Shown here in pieces: positions 27,717-35,696 of a stretch of 64,000 nucleotides of DNA; within the stretch, counting starts at the first letter, position 1; every line of letters begins with the position of its first letter. Both the position numbers and the translations under genes were made by a program. The notes under the pieces were generated by a model that was not told where the DNA came from, searched no databases, and saw nothing but the letters and a program-made list of their open reading frames with translations. Source of the DNA: Gammaproteobacteria bacterium HGW-Gammaproteobacteria-4 (GTDB lineage Bacteria > Pseudomonadota > Gammaproteobacteria > Xanthomonadales > Xanthomonadaceae); contig PGZC01000018.1 of assembly GCA_002839995.1 (NCBI GenBank), positions 1 through 64,000 on the forward strand, given 5' to 3'.

Positions 27717-28552
27717 TGGAAGCCTGGATCTTGCTGGCGCTGGCGCCGGTATTCATCGTATGCGTGCTGTGGGAAGCGTGGTACTGGCGCGGCAAACGCG
27801 CCATCTACAGCCTGCGCGACACCCTCTCCAATGCCGCACTGGCGTTGATGCACCAGGGTGCCGACGCGCTGGCCTGGCTGGCGGTGATCGGTGTGTATTA
27901 CTGGGTGTACCGGTATCGCTGGTTCGATGTGCCCGGCAACGTCTGGGGCATTGCCGCGCTGGTGATTGCGCAAGACTTTTTCTACTACTGGTTCCACCGC
28001 GCCAGCCACCGCATCCGCTGGATGTGGGCTTCGCACGTGACCCATCATTCGTCGCAGCGCTTGAACCTGTCCACCGCATTCCGGCAAAGCATCACCTACC
28101 CGATTTCCGGAATGTGGCTGTTCTGGTTGCCGCTGGCGTGGATCGGTTTTGCGCCGACAAACATCATCGCGGTGGTGGCGATCAATCTGGGCTTCCAGTT
28201 CTTTGTGCACACCCAGGCGATAGGCAAACTGGGCTGGCTGGAATACGTGTTCAACACGCCCACGCACCACCGCGTGCATCACGCCCGCAACCCCGGATAC
28301 ATCGATCGCAATTACGCCGGGGTGCTGATCGTCTGGGACAAACTGTTCGGCACCTTTGTCGATGAAGACCCGGCGCAGCCGTGCGAATACGGCATCGTGC
28401 GCCAGATCCACTCGCACAATCCGCTGCTGCTGACGTTCCACGAGTGGGTGGCGATGTTCCGCGACGCGGCCCGCGCGAAATCGCTGCGCGCGCGCATGGT
28501 GCAGTTGTTCGGGCCGCCGGAACGGGCTGCCGACGCTATCGGCAAGGACTGA
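27716..28552 (+). CDS. Sterol desaturase / fatty acid hydroxylase family membrane di-iron enzyme
   Basis: This 278-residue inner-membrane protein has the histidine clusters of the fatty-acid-hydroxylase superfamily: FHRASHR, HVTHHSSQR and HRVHHARN. They are spaced as expected for a di-iron oxygenase, with about four hydrophobic segments around them. The NAAL/QDFFYYWFHR segment is typical of bacterial C-5 sterol desaturase-like proteins. The ATG at 27716 overlaps the SRPBCC stop. Such enzymes hydroxylate or desaturate lipids, carotenoids or hopanoids; the substrate is unknown. The coupled SRPBCC protein may present or bind it. Confidence 0.9.
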   Translation: MEAWILLALAPVFIVCVLWEAWYWRGKRAIYSLRDTLSNAALALMHQGADALAWLAVIGVYYWVYRYRWFDVPGNVWGIAALVIAQDFFYYWFHRASHRIRWMWASHVTHHSSQRLNLSTAFRQSITYPISGMWLFWLPLAWIGFAPTNIIAVVAINLGFQFFVHTQAIGKLGWLEYVFNTPTHHRVHHARNPGYIDRNYAGVLIVWDKLFGTFVDEDPAQPCEYGIVRQIHSHNPLLLTFHEWVAMFRDAARAKSLRARMVQLFGPPERAADAIGKD

Positions 28553-28579
28553 ATGCGTCGCGCCTTGCCTGGCGACGCG

Positions 28580-30826
28580 TCAGCGGAACGCACCCCGCCG
28601 GTACAGACCCCACAGCAGCGGCCATGCGAACACCAACGGCCAGCGGCGCTGCAACGCGTTGGGCTTGGCCCGCATGCCGGTGTGGCGCTCGATCTTCCAC
28701 AGGATGTAGTCGAGCGGCGCATCGAACATGGTCGCGGCGGTGGCAACGCGAAACACGGTCAACACCTTGCCCACGATGCGCCGCAAGCGCCACTCCAATG
28801 CACCGCGTCGCCGCGCGCCGGCGCTGACGTCGGCACACCACTGCTCCGGCTCGCCACTCGCGGCCGGCTGCAATGCCGGGATATCGAGCAAGGGCGTTAC
28901 CGTCCGGTAATACTCGGGTTCGGCGTCTACCAGTGCCTCGATCCGGCCCGGTTTCTCGACCCGCAGTTCGCTGCGATAGGTATGCAGCAGCGCACCGGCC
29001 CACAGATCATGGGTCGATAGCGACGGCGGCAACACCGGTAGCGCGCGGCCGATGAAGGTACGCGCCGCATTGGCCAGCGCTGTAACCACGCGATTGCGCG
29101 TGGTCTGATCGTTGCAGTACACGATCTTGCTGGGCTGCGCGAAGCGCGCCCAGAAATAAGAATGGAAATCGCGCCGCACTGCACGTTCGAAACAACCCAG
29201 GCTGAGCGCGGCGCATTTGGCCCGTATTTCCTTGCCGCCGCTGTCAACCTTGATCTGGTACACGTTCGGCGACACGATGCAGCACAGCATCGTCTGCCAC
29301 CACGGCAGCGCCCGGTAGTCTTCGAGCAACACATAGAAGTCGAGCACGGTATCGCGCTTGCCGCGCAGGTACGAGCCGTAAATCAGCACCGCCGACAGGG
29401 AGTCGCCAAAACGCTTCCTGAGCACGTCCAGCAATGCGGCGACGGTGGGGTCTGCGGCAAACTCGGCGCCATCGCTGTGCTGTTCGAGCCAGGCGTGAAG
29501 CGCGATTGCGTTCGCCGACCGAACACTGCTTTGCGCCGCTTCCGGCGCAGCACCAGCATACGCGGCGCGGGTATTGGCAAACGTGCGGAATGACCGCGGA
29601 TATTGCTGCTGCGCCTGGTTGCCATCGGCGAGCCAGCTCTCCAGCGCGCCGCAACGCACGCGTTGCGCGATGCCCTGCATCATGCGCACGATCAGAACCG
29701 CGGTGCTGACCGCCGTCCACAACGCAACCGCGACCAGACCGAGATCCGGACGCCCGGCGATCACGCCGGCGGAAAGCAGGATCAAGGCGGGATTGCGGCG
29801 TGCCGTGATCAATCGGAACCATGCGTCGAACGGGCGCCATGCGAACACGCTGCAACCGAGCAGTCGATCGAATACGCCTTCAATCACGCGTCCACCGACG
29901 TAGCCGCCAATGATCAGCCCGTTGATCGCCGCCAGATCCAGCCCGAACACGGGCTGAAAGCCGACCAGCGAAACACCCCAGAGCACATACCAGAATGGCG
30001 GGTGGATCAGATCGACACCGTGATCCATCAGATGGCCGATGCGGCTCGATTGCACCGTCACCCGCGCCAGCTTGCCATCGACGGTATCCAGCCAGGTCAT
30101 CACCCAGCCCATCGCCAGGCCAAGTGCGTAATGGCCCTGCCAGAATGCGAAACCGGCGCCGAGCACCAGCAGCAAGCCGAACGAGGTGACCGCATTGGGT
30201 GTAATCCCGTTATCTGCGCACCAGCGCACGCCACGGCGCGCCGGCGCCGGCCACAACCACTTGGTGACCAGATCGGTGATGCCCTTGTAGGCATTGCCGT
30301 AAAGCATCGATTCGAGTTCTCCGCGGCGCTCGGCACTCACCGGCTCCAGCAATGGCGTCTCGGCGCGACGCAGCGTGGCGTCGAACCTGCTCAACGCATC
30401 GGCGGTGATCTTGCGCAACGCCACTGGCGGCTCACCGTCGCGATCGGCGAGCCAACGCTGCGCCTGCGCGCGATCGGCATGCGTGAGTTGCACCGCAGCG
30501 GCACGCTCATCGGCACCACAATAGAGCACCACATCGGACTGTAGCGCCAGCGCCTTCAGCGTGCGCACCTCGAACAGGTAATCCGCGCGCACGATCACCA
30601 CCGGCGTGTCGCCGGCCTCGCTCAGATCGTCGATCCAGCGCAGGTTCGGCAATTGTGCCACCTGTCGACGCAAGCGGGTTTGCGCATCGATCCCCCACAA
30701 GCGCACCGGGGTGTGAGCGATGGCGTAGACGCAGGTGACCGCGGCATCGTTGCGCCGGCTCGCGTCGTTCGCAGCAACTGACAGGGAGAAATCGGAATGT
30801 TCAGCTTTGCGGGAAGGTGTCGGCAT
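28580..30826 (-). CDS. Three-part CDP-alcohol phosphatidyltransferase with flanking nucleotidyltransferase-like domains
   Basis: A 748-residue membrane protein. Residues about 30-160 resemble a degenerate sugar-nucleotidyltransferase (VYAIAHTPVRLWG, TPVVIVRADYLFE). The core has the complete CDP-alcohol phosphatidyltransferase motif, D247-T-V-D250-G..A-R255, G264, D268, D272, followed by hydrophobic segments to about 400. The C-terminal 300 residues begin with a pol-beta-type nucleotidyltransferase signature (VLIYGSYLRGKRD...VLDFYVLL) in which the second metal Asp is replaced by Tyr. This arrangement recalls bifunctional cytidylyltransferase/phosphodiester synthases of inositol metabolism, with an extra module. 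I used the ATG at 30826; a TTG at 30838 also exists. The alcohol acceptor is unknown. The nucleotidyltransferase at 32190 could supply the CDP- or UDP-activated group. Confidence 0.8.
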   Translation of the reverse strand: MPTPSRKAEHSDFSLSVAANDASRRNDAAVTCVYAIAHTPVRLWGIDAQTRLRRQVAQLPNLRWIDDLSEAGDTPVVIVRADYLFEVRTLKALALQSDVVLYCGADERAAAVQLTHADRAQAQRWLADRDGEPPVALRKITADALSRFDATLRRAETPLLEPVSAERRGELESMLYGNAYKGITDLVTKWLWPAPARRGVRWCADNGITPNAVTSFGLLLVLGAGFAFWQGHYALGLAMGWVMTWLDTVDGKLARVTVQSSRIGHLMDHGVDLIHPPFWYVLWGVSLVGFQPVFGLDLAAINGLIIGGYVGGRVIEGVFDRLLGCSVFAWRPFDAWFRLITARRNPALILLSAGVIAGRPDLGLVAVALWTAVSTAVLIVRMMQGIAQRVRCGALESWLADGNQAQQQYPRSFRTFANTRAAYAGAAPEAAQSSVRSANAIALHAWLEQHSDGAEFAADPTVAALLDVLRKRFGDSLSAVLIYGSYLRGKRDTVLDFYVLLEDYRALPWWQTMLCCIVSPNVYQIKVDSGGKEIRAKCAALSLGCFERAVRRDFHSYFWARFAQPSKIVYCNDQTTRNRVVTALANAARTFIGRALPVLPPSLSTHDLWAGALLHTYRSELRVEKPGRIEALVDAEPEYYRTVTPLLDIPALQPAASGEPEQWCADVSAGARRRGALEWRLRRIVGKVLTVFRVATAATMFDAPLDYILWKIERHTGMRAKPNALQRRWPLVFAWPLLWGLYRRGAFR

Positions 30827-31012
30827 GTCTCGCCCCAAGCATTGTCAAGCATCCTGATGACACGGGTAGCTGCCGCAAACGATCGCCGCTTTCGGCGACC
30901 TGCTCCAACCGTGACATTGGGGCGGCTCGCGCTGGAAACAATATGTCATCGAGGTTACCAAACCGTTACATGGACAGCGTGACAGCGCAGCGCGCAACCA
31001 TTGCCGCCGGAG

Positions 31013-31447
31013 TCACAGCGACCGCCAGATCGCCTGCAAATGGGCGTGCAACGCCGGCAGCGCCTGCGCCCGAACCGGATCGGGCGCATCCAGCACCGGT
31101 GGCCCCGGCCAACCGCGGTCGTGAAAATCGATGCCGGCGAACTGCCTGACCGCGGAATACCGCGGAATCACATGAAAATGCACGTCCGGATCGACCATCA
31201 TCAGCATCAGCCAGTTGATGCGCTCGTACGCAAACGCCTGCGACAACGCGTGTTCGCAATCGGCAACCACGCGCGCCAGTTCGGTGAAGGCGGCTTCCGA
31301 CACCGCGCCAAAGTGCGTCACCGGCTCCTCGCACACCACCACCAGCGAACCGAGCGTGACCTGTGCCGGACGCAGCAACACATGCCAATGGGTATAACTG
31401 CGAATGACCGAGTCCGGCCAGCCGAACTTGTCCAGCGTGGCATTCAT
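31013..31447 (-). CDS. HIT-family nucleotide hydrolase/transferase with altered triad
   Basis: A 144-residue histidine-triad protein. The start is the ATG at 31447, overlapping the upstream stop by 4 bp (ATGA). The longer frame to 31552 is antisense to the neighbour. The core reads VDPDVHFHVIPRYS: the usual HxHxH becomes DxHxH, so the first His is Asp while the catalytic middle His and the third remain. The N-terminal HWHVLLRPAQVTLGSLVVVCE corresponds to the HIT beta-strand pair. HIT proteins cleave or transfer nucleotide monophosphates. Coupling with a nucleotidyltransferase suggests clean-up or activation of an NDP-linked alcohol in the same pathway (inference). Confidence 0.82.
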   Translation of the reverse strand: MNATLDKFGWPDSVIRSYTHWHVLLRPAQVTLGSLVVVCEEPVTHFGAVSEAAFTELARVVADCEHALSQAFAYERINWLMLMMVDPDVHFHVIPRYSAVRQFAGIDFHDRGWPGPPVLDAPDPVRAQALPALHAHLQAIWRSL

Positions 31448-32190
31448 GCGACGGCAACCGCCGCGTTCGCCCAGTGGCCAACCAGGTTCTGCGCGCGCGC
31501 CAGATCGTCCTGGTCGTCCACCTCGCCCCAGCGCAAACCGGTGATCGGGCAAATGCCGACCTTGTCTTCCTGCGCCAATTCGTCGATCACCGACAGATAC
31601 CAGCGCTTGAGCCCGTCGCCGTAGCGCATGCTGTGCTCCAGCCGATCACGGAACCGCGTCACACCCTCGCCACGAAACACCATCATGCCGATCGACTCGC
31701 CGTTGACGACCGCCCGTTCGAGCGACTTGCCGACGCGTAGCAACTGCCTTCCGCTGGCGATGATTTTCATGTCGTCGCTGTCGTAATCGGCCTTGGTATC
31801 GGTAGCCAACGTGATCGGAAAACCCGAATCCGAAGCCAGCAAGGTGCGTGCGATGGCCGCCTCGAACAGGGTATCGCCATTCACGATCATGAAAGGGCGA
31901 TCCATCTCGTGACGCGCGATCCAGCAGGTGCCGAGATTGTCGGATGCGGCAAAAAACGGGTTGTACAGCGTACGCACGGGCAAATCATCGACACCAGCAA
32001 CGATGCGATCGACCGCGTCGGCACGAAACCCGGTCACCACCACCGCCTCGTCCACTCCCGCCGCGGCCAGGTGCTGGAGTTGCCAGCGTAAAATCGGCTG
32101 CCCGCCGACGAGCAGCGCGCACTTGGGCAGCTCTGCGGTCAACGGCAACAAACGCTTGCCCTGACCGGCGCTGAGAATAATCGCTTTCAC
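31444..32190 (-). CDS. Sugar-nucleotide / phosphocholine cytidylyltransferase-like NTP transferase
   Basis: A 248-residue cytoplasmic nucleotidyltransferase of the LicC / inositol-1-phosphate cytidylyltransferase type. The pyrophosphorylase signature is KAIILSAGQGKRLLPLTAELPKC, followed by LVGGQPILRWQL, VVVTGFRAD, the N in LYNPFFAASDNLGTC and the metal Asp in MIVNGDTLFE. WGEVDDQDDLARA near the end is the second metal region. I chose GTG at 32190, which has GGAGG at a 5-bp spacing; a GTG at 32196 overlaps the Shine-Dalgarno sequence. It is the first gene of a group with the HIT protein and, 190 bp further, the CDP-alcohol phosphatidyltransferase. Together they suggest synthesis of a phosphodiester-linked headgroup. 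Confidence 0.87.
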   Translation of the reverse strand: MKAIILSAGQGKRLLPLTAELPKCALLVGGQPILRWQLQHLAAAGVDEAVVVTGFRADAVDRIVAGVDDLPVRTLYNPFFAASDNLGTCWIARHEMDRPFMIVNGDTLFEAAIARTLLASDSGFPITLATDTKADYDSDDMKIIASGRQLLRVGKSLERAVVNGESIGMMVFRGEGVTRFRDRLEHSMRYGDGLKRWYLSVIDELAQEDKVGICPITGLRWGEVDDQDDLARAQNLVGHWANAAVAVA

Positions 32191-32452
32191 GAACACCTCC
32201 GGATATCGCTTTCAACCAGACTTTCCGCCGTCTGCCCGATCGATCACCACGTCGCGCACGGCCCAATCATTCGCTGAACGCCAGCGTTTGCCATCGTTCA
32301 GGGCTGAACTGGGGCTCATTGCCCGTTATTCAATAGCGACATGATTTCGTCGCGATGACAGTTGCGGCGCTTGCCCCCGTCCAGTGGTGCTGGTACTGCG
32401 ACATCGCACCGGATACCCTTCGATCAGACGGAAAAATTGCCCAGGACAGAGC

Positions 32453-33217
32453 ATGAACCGGATTGCGGCATTGGTGGCTGGAGTGTTGCTGGGACTGGTG
32501 GCGTCGGCCGGCGCGGCGCGCGGCCAGGAAACCACCGCACAGGCGTCAGAATACGTGTCTACCGGCAGCGCTGAGGATCCGGCGCGCGACGCTGCACCGG
32601 TGCGCAACGGTGACGACGACTTGGCGCACCGGCACGCCGAGGAATGGACGCGCCGCGAACCGGGCAATGCCGATGCCTGGCTTGCGCTCGGCATCGTCCT
32701 GCACGACCTCGAACGCTACAACGACGCAGCCGATGCCTACGGGCGCGCATTGCGAATCGATCCCAAGCGCAGCCATGTCTGGGTGAACCTCGGCATTGCT
32801 TACGACAAACTCACGCAACCCGAGCAAGCGATTGCCGCCTATCGCAGCGCGTTGCGGCTCGACCTCGGCGTGGCGGTTGCGTGGTACAACCTCGGCAACA
32901 CCCTGCGCGGAATCAACCAGCACCAGAAGGCGGTCAGCGCCTACCGGCAGGCGCTGCGCATCGAGCCGGAGCACGCCAACGCGTGGAACAACCTGGGCCT
33001 GGCCTACGCCAGCCTCAAGCAGTACCCGGATGCCATTGCCGCGTACCAGCAGGCGCTGCGGATCGAACCGAAATTTTCCAGGGCATGGGCCGGCCTCGCG
33101 CTGGCACAGGATGCCGCCGGCCAGCACGCGGAAATGATCGCGTCCTATCGCAAACTTCGCAGCCTGGATGCGGTCTTGTCGGACATGATTTTCGACACGT
33201 TGATCGACCCGCAATAG
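32453..33217 (+). CDS. Exported TPR protein with five 34-residue repeats
   Basis: A 254-residue protein with a signal peptide (MNRIAALVAGVLLGLVASAG, cleavage near ARGQ) and five consecutive TPR units. Units look like ANAWNNLGLAYASLKQYPDA plus ...AYQQALRIEPKF, and the last is degenerate. The start ATG is 32453. No enzymatic domain is visible, so it likely acts as a protein-interaction scaffold in the periplasm. It is followed 27 bp later by a larger TPR protein with the same repeat consensus and a matching last repeat (AKAWAGLTVAQ / SRAWAGLALAQ), which indicates a gene duplication with expansion. Confidence 0.87.
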   Translation: MNRIAALVAGVLLGLVASAGAARGQETTAQASEYVSTGSAEDPARDAAPVRNGDDDLAHRHAEEWTRREPGNADAWLALGIVLHDLERYNDAADAYGRALRIDPKRSHVWVNLGIAYDKLTQPEQAIAAYRSALRLDLGVAVAWYNLGNTLRGINQHQKAVSAYRQALRIEPEHANAWNNLGLAYASLKQYPDAIAAYQQALRIEPKFSRAWAGLALAQDAAGQHAEMIASYRKLRSLDAVLSDMIFDTLIDPQ

Positions 33218-33244
33218 TTCCGACGAACTTCCACAGGAAGACAC

Positions 33245-35665
33245 ATGCATCGGAACGTGACGGCGACAGCCGGTTTGACGATGGCACTGATAGTGCCAAG
33301 CGGGCTGGTGCGCGCTCAGCAACCATCGGCCGATGCCGTGTTCGATACGGCGTCGGAAAGCGTGGTCGCGGTGCGCGCGCTCGATGGCAACGGCAACACC
33401 GGCAGCCAGAGCAGCGGCGTGGTCATCGCGCCGGGCGTCGTGGTCGGCAACTGCGATGCCGTGCGCGAAGCCGGCGGCGTGGCGGTGGCCTATCAGGGGC
33501 AATCGCTGGCGGCGGAACCGCGCCACATCGATGGCGAACGCGATGTCTGTTCGTTTACCGTCGCCGGGTTGAGTGCGCCGCCGGTGGTGCCCGGCGACAC
33601 GCCGAGCGTCCGCCCCGGGCAAGCGACGGTTGCGATCGGCGCATCGAAAAAAAACCGGCACGCGCTGTCCAAAGGCTCGATAGCCGGACGCCGCTCGATC
33701 GCCGGCGGCTATTACCTCACGCTTGCCACGCCGCTTGAACGCGGCATGGCTGGTGGTGGCCTGTTCGACAGCACCGGGCGCTTGCTCGGCTTGCTGGTAG
33801 CCTACGACGACGATCTGAACTTCGTGCTGCCGGTGGAATGGATCGCGGCCTTGCCGCAGCGCCATCGCGATGCGCAGCCGCCCGCAGCCAGTATCCTGAA
33901 CGATCTCAACCGCAGCATCGAACTGCACGGCAAGGGTCAATGGCTCACCCTCGGGCGCCATGCCGAGCGCTGGATCCGCCGCGAGCAAAACCAGGAGCCG
34001 GCCTGGTTCGCGCTGGGTGTCGCCTACGCCGCCGTCAATCAGAAACCGGTCGCCGTCGAAGTATTCCGGCAGGCGCTGCGGATCGACCCGGAAAATACCG
34101 ATGCGTGGAACCACCTCGGCATCGCCCAGTTCGAACTCGGTCAGTTCCAGCAGGCGGCCATTGCCAGCCGGCGTGCGCTGCGCATCGACCCGGAACACGC
34201 CGCAGCCTGGGTCAATCTGGGCAACGCCTACCAGAACCTGGATCGGCATCGCCAAGCCATCCACGCCTACCAGCAGGCGCTGCAAATCGATCCGGCACTG
34301 GCCGACGCCTGGCATCACCTCGGCAACGCCTATTTCAGCCTCAACGACTTCCAGAATGCAGTCGACGCGCACCAAAAGGCCCTGCGCCTCGACCCGAACA
34401 ACGTCGATGCGTGGAACAATCTCGGCGTGGCTTATCACCGACTCGATCAGCACCAGAATGCCATCGATGCCTACCAGCAGGCGCTGAAGCGCAATCCCGA
34501 ACACACCAATACCCTGGTCAACCTGGGCAATGCATTCGCACGCATCGGGCAAACCCGGAACGCGATCGACGCATTCCGCGGCGCGCTGCGAATCGATCCG
34601 AATTTCGGCAATGCCTGGGTGAATCTGGGCAATGTCCTTGGCCACCTCGCCCGCAATCAGGAGGCGATCGACGCCTACCGCGAAGCGACGCGAACCGACC
34701 CCGACGACGCCATCGCCTGGTTCAACCTGGGCATCAGCCACGACGCGTTGGACCAATTCCAGGACGCCAGCGACGCCTATCGCCAGGCGCTGCGGATCGA
34801 CCCGAAGCACGTCAACGCCTGGCACAACCTCGGCATCGACCATGTGAATCTCGCGCAGTATCCGGAAGCGATCGACGCCTATCAGCGGGCGCTGCAGATC
34901 GAGCCCGGGCGCGCGGCCACCTGGCACAACCTCGGCAATGCCCAGCTCGCCCTCGACCACAACCAAAACGCCATCGACGCGTACTGGCGGGCAGTGCAGA
35001 TCGACCCGGGAAAGACCGAGACCTGGAGCAATCTCGGACTCGCCTACCAGGGCCTGAACCAGCATCAAAACGCGATCGATGCCTACCGCAAGGCGCTGCA
35101 AATCGATCCACAGATCGCCCGCGCCTGGGCTAATCTCGGTAGTTCCCATCAGAAACTCGGACAGCCGCAGGACGCGATCGACGCGTTCCAGAAGGCAGTG
35201 CAGATCGACCCCGAGCAGGCCGTCGCCTGGCATGGTCTGGGCGACGCCTACCTGGCGCTCAAGGATTACCCGAACGCACGCGAAGCCCTGCACAGGGCAT
35301 TGCAGACGGAGGCAGGATCAGCCACCGCCTGGTACAGCCTCGGCACCGCCTACCTCGGCATCAAGGACTACCCGAATGCCGTTGAAGCCTTGCAAAAAGC
35401 CGCGCAGATCTACCCCGAACACGCCGATGCCTGGAACAACCTCGGCGTTGCCTACGTCGGCCTCAGGCAGCAGCAAAACGCAATCGAAGCCTATCGACAC
35501 GCGCTGCGGATCGACCCAGCGTTCGCCAAGGCCTGGGCCGGCCTGACCGTGGCGCAAGCGAGCGCCGGATTGCGCGCGGACATGATGGAGTCCTGGCAGA
35601 CGTTGCAACGCATCGACCCGGCCCGTGCCGATACGATCCGTCGCGTGGTGATCGAGCCGCAGTGA
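33245..35665 (+). CDS. Trypsin-like pseudoprotease domain followed by sixteen TPRs
   Basis: An 806-residue exported protein with signal peptide (MHRNVTATAGLTMALIVPSG...RAQ). Residues about 30-215 show the S1/HtrA fold layout (SSGVVIAPGVVVGNCDAV, RDVCSFTV, GGGLFDSTGRLLGLLVAY). The catalytic positions are changed: the TNCH-type histidine is Asp (GNCD) and GNSGGPL has become GMAGGGL, so no nucleophilic Ser. From about residue 255, sixteen TPRs of exactly 34 residues follow; the last is degenerate. The very regular repeats suggest recent expansion. I infer a scaffold that binds rather than cuts peptides. It follows the smaller TPR gene by 27 bp, probably in one transcript. Confidence 0.87.
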   Translation: MHRNVTATAGLTMALIVPSGLVRAQQPSADAVFDTASESVVAVRALDGNGNTGSQSSGVVIAPGVVVGNCDAVREAGGVAVAYQGQSLAAEPRHIDGERDVCSFTVAGLSAPPVVPGDTPSVRPGQATVAIGASKKNRHALSKGSIAGRRSIAGGYYLTLATPLERGMAGGGLFDSTGRLLGLLVAYDDDLNFVLPVEWIAALPQRHRDAQPPAASILNDLNRSIELHGKGQWLTLGRHAERWIRREQNQEPAWFALGVAYAAVNQKPVAVEVFRQALRIDPENTDAWNHLGIAQFELGQFQQAAIASRRALRIDPEHAAAWVNLGNAYQNLDRHRQAIHAYQQALQIDPALADAWHHLGNAYFSLNDFQNAVDAHQKALRLDPNNVDAWNNLGVAYHRLDQHQNAIDAYQQALKRNPEHTNTLVNLGNAFARIGQTRNAIDAFRGALRIDPNFGNAWVNLGNVLGHLARNQEAIDAYREATRTDPDDAIAWFNLGISHDALDQFQDASDAYRQALRIDPKHVNAWHNLGIDHVNLAQYPEAIDAYQRALQIEPGRAATWHNLGNAQLALDHNQNAIDAYWRAVQIDPGKTETWSNLGLAYQGLNQHQNAIDAYRKALQIDPQIARAWANLGSSHQKLGQPQDAIDAFQKAVQIDPEQAVAWHGLGDAYLALKDYPNAREALHRALQTEAGSATAWYSLGTAYLGIKDYPNAVEALQKAAQIYPEHADAWNNLGVAYVGLRQQQNAIEAYRHALRIDPAFAKAWAGLTVAQASAGLRADMMESWQTLQRIDPARADTIRRVVIEPQ

Positions 35666-35696
35666 CGCACGATTTACCGTGCCGCGACCGGCTCGG

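Noticed and set aside
32546-35293. Minus-strand 915-residue frame with a regular 34-residue pattern
   Set aside because: Its periodicity is the reverse complement of the TPR repeats on the plus strand, not an independent repeat protein.
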